A DNA stretch of 64,000 nt, taken from the NCBI GenBank assembly GCA_027596075.1, contig JADGJC010000166.1, positions 1-64,000 of the forward strand, in the 5' to 3' direction. The position numbers were made by a program, and so were the translations under genes. The notes beneath the pieces were generated by a model. The model did no database searches and was not told where the DNA came from. It worked only from the letters and a program-made list of their open reading frames with translations. Within the stretch, counting starts at the first letter, position 1. Each line of letters starts with the position of its first letter. Shown one piece after another: positions 24,601-36,430 of the stretch. Source of the stretch: Rhizophlyctis rosea. Its lineage: Eukaryota; Chytridiomycota; Chytridiomycetes; Rhizophlyctidales; Rhizophlyctidaceae.

Positions 24601-27076
24601 CGTGAAAACTCGATCGTAAAGGTCTCCAATTCTGACAGGAAGTTTGTCAACTAGAGCCAGCGTCCCCTCGATTGTGCGTTCTCGATCGATCTGCCCCGAT
24701 GATGTGTCAATTGGGTTGAACGAGGTTTTGTGAGTAAGCGGCGACATACATACCATGTCCAGTGCCAGTTTTGCCCAAACAAATATCCCACCGGAAGCCT
24801 CCGCCAGTTGATTTGTCAGTTCGTCCAATTTTGCGATCATTCCTTCGCGTTGGGCATCCGAAAAGTTCGTGCGGTTGAGACGGGACCATGAATAAATGCG
24901 TATGTCTTCCAAGTTATCGGCACTAGTCGGGAGGATGGACTCGTATGACAAGTTCCCAAATGCTTCGACAATATCTGGATCCGGCCGACTGGTGACAAAC
25001 AATTTCACACAGGAAGGGAGGGAGTGAAATTCGTTGGAGATGATATTAAGAAGGTCCGGTCTAGCATCGCCGGTACATTCTGCAATGATTGATATAATCA
25101 GATTTTTCGGAGAGTTTAGAAAGCCGCGGGTGGAGCACCTACCGTCCAGAGCATCACATACCAAAACTATACTGGAAAGGTTTTGTTGAGCCAACTCCAG
25201 TGGTTCGCGGAGCAGCTTTTGAAATCTTTTGCGTATGATGCTGGTTGGAACATCCGGTTCATTTTCCAGAACCTTCATAAGGGCACGACCGTATTCGGGA
25301 TATGCGGCTGCGAGTGAATATGCCATCGAGTTGATAAGGTTTCCAGGATCATTCCGTTGCTGGTCATTATGTTTGCAGAAGAAGGACCCTCCGAGAAGGT
25401 GCTGCTTTTCAAGGTCTCTAGCAGCATAAGCGGCCATAACACTTTTCCCAACTCCAGCGACTCCCGTCAACCAAAGGACTCTGTCATTGGATGTTCCAAC
25501 CCAACTTTGCACCCGGTCCAACAGCCACTTCCGGGTGCCCTCAATATGCTCCCGGCTAATTCGGATCCTATCGTCTCGTGTATCCACCGGTTTTAGCCAA
25601 TCCGCCAACCGAATCAATTGGTCGGCGGGAAGTGGGCGGGCAGGAGCATTGGCCAGTTGCAGAATGTCGGGAATCACACTACATTTAGAAAGTATCAGTA
25701 CTCTATCCTGCTGCAAGAAGTACTCCAGCACATACTCTCTGATAGTGGAAGGTGAGGTAGCGCGTCCTTGAAATTGAAAGATACCACGAATGATCTGCTG
25801 GACTGTCAATTGCCCACGACTGGACCGATGGCACGGCTTCTGCTGCGGGAAGCGGTCAAAATCCAGGGTAAAACTGGTTGTGTCGGAGTCGCCAAGCATA
25901 ATCGGGAAGATCAGCATCTTGGACTCTTCATCTTCCTTTGTAATCGGATCCGATTCTGGGTTCATGTATCTCTCCAGAGCAATCTCCCACTATATACATT
26001 CAGTGTTGATCAGCAATTGATAGTCATTGCTGCTCCCATCATTGTGCCCTTACCTCGAGGAGCATGTTGTCCGCCACCCTATGGGCATTCTCCATCTTCT
26101 TCAGAGCATTCGGCGAGCAGATCGGTACAAACAAGCGGGATTTCAACAAGCCTTGAATGAAACCTTCGGTCCATGGCTTCCCGTCAACGAGGCATCGCTG
26201 CAGGTACGAAATGTAAGGGTATGTCCTCAAATATTCATCATCATTATGGGCGCGGACCTGATCAAGGAAAACATGGGCCATTGCGGATTCCCCAAGTTTT
26301 TCTTGCAAGAGACAAACAAGATCTTTGCTGGCACTGACTCGATAGCTATTATTGTACTTTGTTAGCCGTGATCGCGGAAGACATTGTTTGATTTGCTTAT
26401 AGCATTTCCTCACCTAATGAAGATATCGTGTCCATCATTGCCCGCTTTGCATTTCCACCCAGGAAGCGTACTCAAAGCATCTGGTGAGCAGGTGGTGTAA
26501 GCAGCAATCGAGCTGGAACAGCCTGTTTCAGTGGAACTCACATGTTAAACCGGCCGGAGCGTCGCCAAGCTCGGGAGTTGAATCTGTTTATCACAGAGGT
26601 AAGCCATAGGAGGTCCTCATCTGGAAAGTACATGCGGAAGGACCTACCAGCAGCGCGGAAGGACAACAAGAACTTTGTGCTTTCAAGCTTCAGCCGGCGA
26701 AGCTCTCTCGGGTCATCACCCAAGACACACAGATCTTCCCCATCCTCATATTTGATGATGAGCCTCGCAGCAGCTGAACGAGTATACGCGTCGTCGGTCC
26801 TGATTCGTGCCCAAAACTGGAGGAAAATCCGTCAGCAATCTCGTTATCAAGTTTTGTTTACATCCAATTGTTTACGCTTACCTCACCCTTCAAAACATTC
26901 AGCGTCACCTTTGTTGGGTCAACAAACACTTTGTACGTAGTGCCGTCCAACACTCCTTTCGCCGCTACCAACTTTCCGGGCGGCGCATCTTGGTAGGTAC
27001 TTCTGAAGTAGAACAGCAACGCTGTCAGAAGGATGCAAATAATTCCTATGCCGATTGCGTTCCATGTAATATCCAT
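21630..27076 (-). CDS. TNL1: TM, PH-like, TIR, NACHT, WD40 receptor (probably lesioned)
   Basis: This is a putative NLR innate-immunity or self/non-self receptor. ATG 27076 opens a hydrophobic segment (NAIGIGIICILLTALLFYF, residues 6-24), an N-terminal membrane anchor. A ~130-residue domain ending in a Trp-containing helix follows and may be PH-like. A TIR domain comes next: HDIFISY, then Arg after an intron, LFVPICSPNAL, and LLEWEIALE holding the candidate catalytic Glu. The NACHT has Walker A GVAGVGKS, Walker B IVLVCDALD, and TSRPDPD. WD40-like repeats fill the C-terminal half, with an acidic Ser/Glu tail. Exons: 27076-26882, 26816-26542, about 26512-26414, 26345-26054, 25989-23968, 23914-21630. 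Two faults are seen. The junction at 26541-26513 would need a 29-nt intron to keep frame. A -1 frame change occurs near GGGG 23275-23278. Confidence 0.75.
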
Positions 27077-28353
27077 CTTCGCTTCAGTACAATGCGCGTA
27101 AACTCTCTCAAGAAAATAGATGACAAGGGCAAAGGATGGCGCAAAGTGGACAAGTTGGAACTCAGAAGGAAGACGACAGGGGAGGTTTTGAACACACACT
27201 TGATTTGTGTCTTGTAACACCAGCGGCTTGGCATCCTCCGATTTTGTCGGAGAAGGCGGGACCACAAACACAGCCACTGTCGTGCAACGTCCCTTGTCAA
27301 TCTGCCAACCAAACAAACCAAGGTGGTGTAGACAACTTTCTGGTGGGAAAAAACGTGTTGCCCTCAGTTGAGACTTTTCCTAGCTGAGCAGGGGCTGGGC
27401 ACAGAGAGTGTAAATGTCGCAAAAAAGACAGCAATCGCGAAGCATGACGGCAGCGGGGCTAGTGGGGGGCGTATCCTTGTTTCGATGTGCAACCACCATG
27501 GCGCAGCAGTTTGATCATATCACTGATAGATTTGCTCATCCAAGCCACTCGGACTGTGAGAGTCGGCAGTAGCATCGCGAGACTCGCGTCTAATATAATA
27601 AGTACGAAACAAACTCATCCTCATCTCGATTGCCGACAATCACTTTCTTCTGGTGTGGCGGTTGACATAACAGGATCGAAGGATCAGAAACACGAACTTC
27701 TGTCACAAGAAAACCGTTTGCACGTCGCTGGTGACCATCGCTTCAAAAAGGACGATCACCATCGGTGAACGGATCCGTCGATTCGGTCTGCTCGCAAATT
27801 ATCGGACATCATTTTCTTGGTTGACTGGCATGCCCCAAAGTCCAGCATCTGTACAGATTCACACACTGGTGAGGGTTTGGCAAGAAGAAGTGGATGGTTG
27901 GAGAAGCTGCGTTCAAGGCTGTGAGATGCGGTGATAATGGAGTGCAACACACCACGCCTAGCCACTGAAACCTATCCAACCCTAAGCAGTCTGATCTACC
28001 CCTCACAACCACCCAATTGCGATTAGTTTACTAAATGAAAAAGCCCATACAAGAAAGGGGCAAAGGGCACAATAACCGCCCAATTATACGTTATCATTAA
28101 TGCAAGAAAGAAATAAAAAGCTTATGTATACACAGGAGAGAAAAAATAAACTATGAAGAACCCCCCTCAAACTGCAAACATAGTGATATACATAAGGAAA
28201 AAAAGCAGCCGCCACCCAAAACTTTCCGGTTCCCCAACCTCTCCATTTGCACCACAAAAACAGAAAAGATAAAAAGCATATACAAAGCGTGAAGGAAAAA
28301 CACGTATAAATGCACAAACACCAAACGTCCACATATACACCAAACAGCCCCAC
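27077..28353. other. Promoter region of TNL1 and 3' flank of velvet gene
   Basis: No gene is supported. The 28080-28350 part is A-rich with repeated short A tracts, in keeping with the 3' end of the velvet gene on the minus strand. Confidence 0.45.
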
Positions 28354-29978
28354 CTAATTCACCTCACTCCCAACCCCATCCCGACTCCCACTCCTCCTCC
28401 GTCTTCCCTTCCCCTTCTTCCCCCCCTTCCCCGCACCCTTTGCCACCCTACCCGCCCCTCCACCACCCCCCGCACCACCCGCACTCTTCCCCTTCATCCC
28501 CGAAAAATCCCTCCGAATATGAATCGGGACCCCCTGCCTCGCAAAACACCTCGACAACTCCGTAGGCTCCATCGTCCCCGGGAACGTCACCGGCGTAAAC
28601 ACCTCAAACGCCTGACTTGTCAGTGTTGTTTTCACGCGACCGGAGGTTGAGGTTATTAAGGATGTGAAGGAGGAAACGTCGACTAGGGAGAATTTCAGGC
28701 GGTATGTACCCCGTGTGCGGACGCTGAGGTCGTGGAAGACGAAATACATGCCTTCGGTGCCGTCGATGTCGGTTAGGATTGTGCATTGGGCGACGGTGGT
28801 GCCGACGAGGGTCCAGCAGAGGTGGGTGAGGGGGGGTGGGGGGATTGTTGTTGGGACGGAGGTTGTTGGGGGTGTGGCGGATTCGGGGGTGGGGGGTGTG
28901 GGGAGGGCGTGCGGTGTGTAGGGTGGGGGTAGGGGTTGGGTGGCGGGTGTTGGGGCGAAGTAGGAGGCGCGGGTTGTTTGGAGGGATGTGGGGTATTCGT
29001 CGGGGGAGGGGATGAAGGGTTGGCGCGGGGGTTGGTGGTGTGGTGCGTGGTGGAAGGGAGGTTGGTGTTGGTAGGAGGGGACGGATGTTGGGGGGTAGGA
29101 GTGGGCGGTTGTTGTGGGGTGTTGTTGGGGTTGTGAGGATGGTTGGTTGTGGTTGTGGAAATGGATGTGGGAGTGGGAGTGGCTGTGGTTATGCGTATGT
29201 AGATTTAGCGCGAGGGATGTGGGAGTGGGTGGGATCAAGTATCCTGGTGGGGGAGGAAGCTGTTGTGGAGGGTATCCTGGTGAAGGCGGCTTGTTGATTG
29301 AGTGATGTTGACTGTTTGGTGAATGGCTGTACCGTGCGTCTATTGCGGGAGCGGCGGCTTCAGACGACGCATGCGCATCATTCGGTGAGTGATCTGATTC
29401 TGTTCCGCCGGTTGTTGGCCGGACGACTACACTCCGGTCTGTTTCTCCGTCCATTGCTACCAAGGTGGCATGGCAAACGTATGTTGAATAGGTTTCATGA
29501 CTGTAAATATGTCGACGTCAGTAACTTACGATTACTCGACTTATCAAGATTGGTAACCCACCTAACAGGAATGACCTTCCCTCCCTTTCGTAGAATCAAT
29601 TGCAGAACTGGTGCCGGATCACTGTACGAGTCAAAGGTAAGCTTCAATGCCAAACTGCCACATCACCGTATCCACAAACACTTACATCAACCGCCTCTCC
29701 ATAGTCTGTGCAAACCCACTCATCCTCGCCTGACTAGGTTGCTGCCGAAACGCCAATTCAAACGTGTACCCATCATTGCTCTCTGATCTGCACGCACATA
29801 CAAAACGTAAGGATGTCAATCAACAAACTCTAACGTGATCATCCCATACATCTCATGACTGAAACATCACAATCCGTGATCGTGATGATCGTCATCCCCG
29901 AACATACCTTTGATCCATCCTCCTAAACGCACTCCTATGACTCGGTATCATATCTTCTACTGATGCAGGTGGGGCCAT
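28354..29978 (-). CDS. velB: Velvet-domain transcription regulator, VelB-like
   Basis: Velvet proteins are fungal DNA-binding regulators of development and secondary metabolism, acting in the nucleus as homo- or heterodimers. Exons are 29978-29908, 29787-29686, 29621-29562 and 29500-28354. All have GT-AG ends and total 1380 nt (459 residues). The domain starts with ELAFRQQPSQARMSGFA and DPAPVLQLILRKGGK, then YVCHATLV. A long disordered insert rich in Pro, His, Ser and Gln follows, with HSHSHSHIHFHNHN at its centre. The domain resumes with LVGTTVAQCTI, GMYFVFHDLSVRT and YRLKFSLVDV. An insertion inside the velvet fold is a known trait of VelB. The C-terminus is Gly/Lys/Arg-rich (GGKKGKGRRRR), a likely nuclear-localisation stretch. 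An in-frame TGA precedes ATG 29978, which fixes the start. Assignment to VelB over VosA or VeA is likely, not certain. Confidence 0.85.
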
Positions 29979-31230
29979 TCACGGGGGTATCGGGGAACGC
30001 TTGGTGTGATGACGATAGAGTTATCAACGTGTAGTATGAAAGCGTGGGAAAGTATGTGCGTATGCGAAGGGGTTCGTGAAAGCGATAGGTGAAAGTGACG
30101 GATTGTTCGGATGTTGACAAGAGATATGGATGTGTGCAGAGGGAGTCGCTAACTGTTGAAAACGAGTGGGCTGTATCGCAAAAATGCCGCGTAGCGGGAG
30201 ACCGAAGAGTATAAGAAGCAGAAAGTTGAACGGAAACCTCCGAAAGCACAGGGCTGAGCCCTATCCCGTCACTTTTTATGAAATTGATTGAAAGACACGA
30301 CCCGATAGGCGGGGTCTTGCAAAACACCGGAAAATAATTGACGGATACTTCAGAACTAGAAGTGTGCGCAATGTGGACGCATCATCCAGCTTCTCTCCTT
30401 ACAAAACTGGAAGCGGACGAGGGAGAGAAGAAACGACGGCAGTGGAGTGCGGACGGGGGGGAGGTTGGATGCGATGACAACGAATTAGACTGTCAGCAGG
30501 ATGAGAGCGGACCTTTCGGAGCGACGGAGACGGGGGTGCTCGAGAAGACAGCTAGGCTGTCAATTGTAAAGGAAGAGGACGGGATCGATCGCAGGTCTGG
30601 GAGAGTGTCTCTTATGGCGTGAGACCGGGAAATGGTAGAAGGAGAATTGTTGATGACCGCTTCGTACTGTGCCCCCCTCCGCTAGAAGCACACCGCCCAT
30701 GCCTCAATCCGTATGTGAGTTGTTGTGTGGGCTTCCCTTCTCGATAGCAGTCGGAAGGGGACCAGTTGCACCTCGTGTATGGGTGGGAGTGTGTTTTGGA
30801 AGGGTAAGTAAACAAGTCGAGGCCGGCCCAGTCAAAGAGCCTGGGAGGTGCAACGGAGGGTCAAGCGCCGAAATGGGGGGGGTCTGCAGAATGCTGGGTA
30901 GAGGTTCAACAATGGAGTGTCAGGGCACAACAGAGTGAAAATATGGCGGTCATGCAACCAACGGGAAATGAGGTGTCTTCAGCTATTTGGGGTCTTTGAT
31001 CCTTCTTTCTGGTGGGTGTCTCCTAATCATTGTGAGCCTAGGCAGGGTCTGGGCCTAGACTGGAAGCAACCTAACGCCACGTTTCGAAGGGCTTACCAGT
31101 GTCCGATCAATAGCTAGTGAGCAGCAGGTGTCGCTACAACTGATTGGTAGATGGAAACCTTTGACTTCTCCAAATCCGTGGAGAGAAGCGCATTCAGCAA
31201 GGCCATAAATGACAAGACACCGGAACTGCT
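29979..31230. other. Promoter side of velvet gene, no gene seen
   Basis: Only short frames on both strands. A G-rich purine patch (about 30420-30560) is composition-biased rather than coding. Confidence 0.45.
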
Positions 31231-31234
31231 AGGC

Positions 31235-31880
31235 TGGTGAGTTTGGTTCCACGAGAGGAAACCACCTGCAGGGAATATGTTTACCAAAGGGACACGATCT
31301 CACCTCTACTGTTTCTTTGCGCTCTATGTTACAAGTCTGGATCTTTTCCCGCTCTCGAGCGAAAGATGACCGTTTGACCCAAGCGGCAATCTCGCCCCAA
31401 GCAGGCATGGACCATATCCATAGCAACCAACTTGTTTCTTCCGCATATACATGATATGGGCATGGATGGTCGATGGAGTTTGTGCAAGAGAGACATATGA
31501 ATCCGTCAGACGACCTCAATCCGTCAAAAATGAAGACATCCAGACATGCCCTGGCTGTGGGCGAGATCCTTTTCTGTTGGACGGCACGTGTGCAACCTGT
31601 GGCCCTTGTCAGCAAATGTGTCTTCGATCTGATAGCACTCTGCTGCTTGTTGTAATCGCCTTCACAATATTCGGGATACCAGTCCTTCAGTCCAAAGGCA
31701 CCCCAGATTAGGTAAAATACTCACAAGCATGGATGCCATGGATAAAAGCCATCGTTCTGGACCCACTCTGGCTCCATCTGGACACTTGTAGCCCAGTTGT
31801 ATCCCGAAATGCGTCGCACAGCCCGCTCCGCAATATGCAAGTTCACAATGGGGAGTTCGGATCAATGAGTACCGATCCCC
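31235..31880 (-). pseudogene. Unidentified decayed coding sequence
   Basis: One minus-strand frame of about 215 codons reads like protein: AERAVRRISGYNWATSVQ, GFYPWHPCL, a single TGA near 31728, then IWGAFGLKDWYPEYCEGDYN and a Cys/Trp-containing stretch (FICLSCTNSIDHPC). It has no ATG start and no recognised domain. The TGA lies inside a possible GTGAGT donor, so an intron is an alternative, but no acceptor keeps the frame. Best read as a remnant of an unknown gene. Confidence 0.3.
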
Positions 31881-32185
31881 AAGTCCATTCGATGTATGGA
31901 TCGGATGAAGATCGGCTCCGTGTTTCGATTTGTGGGATGCAGTCTGACTCATACCGCGCCTGACCATGTCTGACCATGTTAATCAAAACCGGTAACTGGG
32001 TAAGCCACCGCTTCCAATCACATGCGACCGTCTCCTTTCCGGACAGACACCGAGAAGCGGACAATGGGCTTTGCGAATTCTGGAACGCGTGGTCACCCGG
32101 TATTTGATACCCATGGTCAAAACATCCCCTCGTGGGTTGCACCAACATCCTGGATACAAAGCCCAAGTCTAAGCCGCGTGTCTAT

Positions 32186-32570
32186 GATCCGTCAGCCATT
32201 AGCCAAGCCAAGGGTCCTTGTCTGGCGGACTTGTGCATCCCTGCACCCCGATTGCATTGGAAAATAACACAAGGTCGGCAGTACCGGCCAAGAGCTCTAG
32301 ATCTTTGGTTTCTCAAGTGATCCGTCAGCAATTGGGTAGGCAATCCAAGGGTCCTTGCTTGACGGACTTTACTACCCATGCTGCTGAAAAAAAAAAAAAT
32401 CGGTAGTACCGGCTGAGAGCTCTAGATCTTTTGGTGCCTTGAGTGATCCGTCAGCAATTAGGTAGGCAATCCAAGGGTCCTTGTCTGACGGACTTTGCAC
32501 CCCATGCTACTGGAAAATATAAAACGTTCGGCAGTACCGGACAAGAGCTCTAGATCTTTGTTGGCTCAAT
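32186..32570. repeat. Three tandem ~126-133-nt repeats with inverted GTCCGTCA ends
   Basis: Copies begin at 32186, 32319 and 32445, each with GATCCGTCAGC. Each then has CCAAGGGTCCTTG, a TGACGGACTT block about 35 nt later (TGGCGGACTT in copy 1), an A-rich segment, GG(C/T)AGTACCGG, and GAGCTCTAGATCTTT. TCCGTCA and TGACGGA are inverted, so each unit could fold into a hairpin. Copy 2 has a 13-A run. CCGTCA words also recur nearby (31500-31530, about 32590). Confidence 0.8.
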
Positions 32571-35500
32571 CCTTTCAAAAACATCCCAGTCCGTCAATCA
32601 ACCTAGCCGATTGCTGGGTGAAATGGTGGGGAAAACGCATGAAATAGGGGACCACTTCACTAGTAGTCGACCGCTCCCCCATCTTGACTTTCAGATCATT
32701 CCCCATCACCAAGCCCGGTCCAGACCAAACTAAATATCAACGAAAACAACACTCCACGGCCCAATCTGAAAAGTTTTCATCATTTTGAAAAAGTCTAAAA
32801 AAAGAGGCAACTACACATCTCAAAGGTTATTATGGGACTCAGTCGTTGAGTGCGAGGCTCTTCTGTATGGACCCTGCCCGAGTGAGCCTCTCCTCTGCGG
32901 AGGCGTTCTCAAGATCAAAGATGCGTCTGCTCATTGTTCAAGCCTCTGCTCATTTGGAGAACTATGACCGCCCAACCAGGCCAAGCCCGTTGCGCATCAC
33001 ACCACTTGTTCATGCTATCAGTGATGCAATCAAAGCGGCAACCCGGCCGTCCTTCGGTTCACAACTTCACATACCATGTGGTGCCATTCAAAATGTACAT
33101 CCATGCATCGGCAAAAAAAAAAAGCCACGTATCAATTATTATCCATGGTATCAAATCATCCAATTGGGAAGAAGAGGGATACCGCAGTGAATTTTCATGT
33201 TCAGGTATTGGCAATATTGTTGGGAACCTGATGGTGGGCCTGATGGAGCAGTTCTACAGTCGAACAGTCAAAGAGCCCGAACGCGGGAAGCAGAACCACA
33301 TGAATAGTTGCTTCATATCAATATGTATGTCGCTTGTAAGACAAGCTAGAAAAAGGAAAGAATTGCGGCAAAGGTTCATCATTCTGCAATGGCGTGGTAC
33401 TGTTAGCCATTCAGTGAGAGCTTCATTACCAACGTTTTGATATGTCACAAACGAAAGGCAGAGCATTTTGAGTGAACTTGCATTCCCGGCTTCATTTTAT
33501 GATAGAACGCAGTTGGTTCGTCGGCATGCATGTCAGCACTCAACTCTATTCCCCAAAATTCCAGCATGTAGAATGCGCATGAAATCAGAGTCAAGCATCC
33601 GAACACCAACACATAGCGGTGGACGCTTTAACCTGCCCTTGGCTGGAGGCGACTCCTTTTTGCGGTAAGTACAGATCGGCAAACGTACGTGTGCACCTTC
33701 TGTCATTGCACCTTTGCATATGAAAAACTGCAAAAAACGATTTCTTGGCACAGAATGCAAAGACATATTCAACTCAATGGCACGACCTTGAGTTTTGCCT
33801 GAAAGCACGACGGGCATTGAAAAAGGTGCCCCCCACGGCGTCAAAGTTGGATAACTATTCCCGTTATTGTACTCGAGGAAGTAGTTATTGTGGTAAAGAT
33901 AACTTCCAAGCTATAACGACCAAATTCTGTGGACTAAATCTAGGCTCCATTACCTCCTCAGGGTCCATACCGAATCAATACCAGTTCCTTTTTTTTCCGT
34001 CGTCTTTGCAATGTGATTTCGATCTCTGCATCATTGCACTTGTTGACCGTCTTTGCAGGACTCATAGAAAATGAACGATGGACCCGTCGTCATACTTGTC
34101 CCAAATTCATGTAGAGCACACTATTGATTTCTCGCCCGGTCCCCTATATTAGATGATCGAGGTGTGCAAACCAATGCAAGAAAAGGAACGTTCCCGCCTG
34201 ACAGAAAATCGCAGAAAATGGATGGAAGGCATCCATCCTGTTGCTGAATCAACAACGTTACTTCGGAAGGAACACCATCTGCCGTTTCCAATAAGAATCT
34301 CGGCATGCGATCAGCTTTTGCTTATTTTTTGAAAGATATTTTGGGCGGCACTGACCCACACGGAAAAAAACTAATTTGCATGCTTGTATGTAAAATCTCA
34401 CGAAACCGGCAAACTCACAAACGCCGGCTCGGAAGACCCGCATCGAATCGCAGAGCAGGTTACTCACGTTCATCAGAGGTGCACAGAGAACCGTCATGTT
34501 CTTGGAAAGAAAAACACGCTACTTGGAATGACGTACCGAAGACTTCAGTGATAATCTATTTCTGCTTCGTGATTGTCGAAGCTTAACGCACAGCACTTTC
34601 TGGCCCGTATGGATTGTGTAGTAAGGACATTTGCCTGACAGCCCGTTTGGTTTTGTGCAAAAGAGCCCCTCTCCTGACTACCTCTTTCTAACAGGAACAT
34701 GCCTCTCCCTCACCAGGACGTCCCGGTCCATCAATTCATCTCCAAGAGATACATTACTCATAATCGACCCCGCAGGGCAGACTGAGCTAATGAATGTCCA
34801 CCTCCGAGGCACCCGTTACCGCTATTAGACTACGACACACATAGCAGTGACAGACTTGTTTATGACCCGTTCCTTTTGGTCGAAGACTGACTTGTTTGCC
34901 TTCCTCTATTGTGGCGAACGGCATCATATACTGTGACAAAAAATACAGTTTCCAGGAGTGGGATCCTATGCACTGGGGACCTGTAGATGCCTTAAAGCAT
35001 TCCTCCTTCTTTGGAATGGATGCGTCTAGCTTGGAGGGTGTTCGCCAAGACCCGTCCTGAATTGGGGTTGGGTAATTCTCTGTTTGGTCCGGGGAGTCTC
35101 TGTGTATTGTTGATTACCCAACATCGTCCGATTATGTTTGTTCATATTCTGAAGACGAGATTCCAATCCTATATCATAAGTCTCCTTCCCATTCTCCCTT
35201 CCTGAAGGCACGTCATTTTTTCCCTATCGACTGATGCTTTGAAACATCTCATATGGCATGCACTTCATTGTTTCGAGATCCAACCGGATCCAAAGTCAAG
35301 TCATCAAAAGTGATCTGAAACTTAGATTCAGGACACCAATTTGATGACAGTCCATATGCTTATGGAGAGTGCGCAGATTGACTTTCTGTCTGTGAAGAAT
35401 ACATTCAAGTTCCTCTCTCTCGTGGACAGTATGCCCTGCCAGTGACAATGAGAGCCTGCACAAATTGGCGCTGACAACGTACCTAAGGGTAAGACGTGTG

Positions 35501-36329
35501 AGCAATGTGACCGCGACTTGAAAGTTCATCCTTTTTCACTAACATTACTTGCTCAGAGCACCAACCAAAGTTGAGCTCCATCCCTCCGATGGAAGGCTTA
35601 CGCATTGCTGTGCAAAAAAATCAGTAAGCAGACCATCAAAACCGCGAGACATGGCTGAAACGACATTCACCCTATTGCGGAAGTCAGTCAATACAATGCA
35701 TCTTTCCAAATAAGGTGGACTCAACCCTCAGATAGCTTTCCCCTGACAGGTACAGTAGGTGCGTTCTAATAACTTAAACTGAAAGGGTCAAAAAATAAGG
35801 TTTATGGGATCGGACAAAAACACGGAACCGCCATCACTTACAAACGACAGTTCGTAAGATCTTCTCAATCGCAGAGCAGGTACCCTGTTTCACTGAGTGA
35901 ACAAGAGCACTGGCCAGATTTAGAATGCAAAAGAAAAAGCGACACCTTTGAAACAACATACTGGAAGCACGAGAGGTAAAAACTTGCGTGCTTCCTGAAT
36001 GTTAGTTGAGAGAGCTTCGTGCCCAGCCTTTTCCTATGGATCTTGCAGTGAGGGCACCTGCAGTCCATGAAAAAAACGGCGAGAACGAGAATAGGGACAA
36101 ACTCCTGGAAGATGGGCGTATCCCCGCGCGTAAATTTTCAAGTTCATCAACTTCGTCATAATAGCATGATGAATACCTTCCTCTTCTCCGCTGTCAATTC
36201 ACACATGAGCACACTAGTAATGCTCATCTGTTACGTGTGCTACACCTATAGTGATACTCCGCAACAATCTACACCAGTTTCCCAACCATTCTTCAGAAGC
36301 TTTCCGCCTGCAGTCACCTCTCGCCCATC
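32571..36329. other. Gene-poor region with diverged duplications
   Basis: No coding sequence is supported. Segments at about 34395-34487 and 35812-35906 share order and words (CTCACAAACG/CTTACAAACG, AATCGCAGAGCAGGT) and look like diverged copies. Several poly-A/T runs occur. Confidence 0.4.
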
Positions 36330-36430
36330 TCCCTTCCCCTCACCACCCACCCTACACACACCCGCACGTCCGCCAACTCCCTCACAACCTCCATCCTCTT
36401 CTTTCATAACCGCAACTTATGCTGCATGCC
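36325..36430 (-). pseudogene. Relic of an F-box/ankyrin gene 3' end (ANK1/ANK3 type)
   Basis: On the minus strand GTTGCGGTTATG...GATGGAGGTTGTGAGGGAGTTGGCGG matches the ANK1 end GTTGCGGTAAGG...GATGGAGGTTGTTAGGGAGGTGGCGG, followed by similar G-rich sequence. Upstream on that strand no ankyrin repeats remain, so only the 3' end survives. Confidence 0.5.

Noticed and set aside
28936..29305. G-rich plus-strand frames
   Set aside because: They are antisense to the proline/histidine-rich insertion of the velvet gene.
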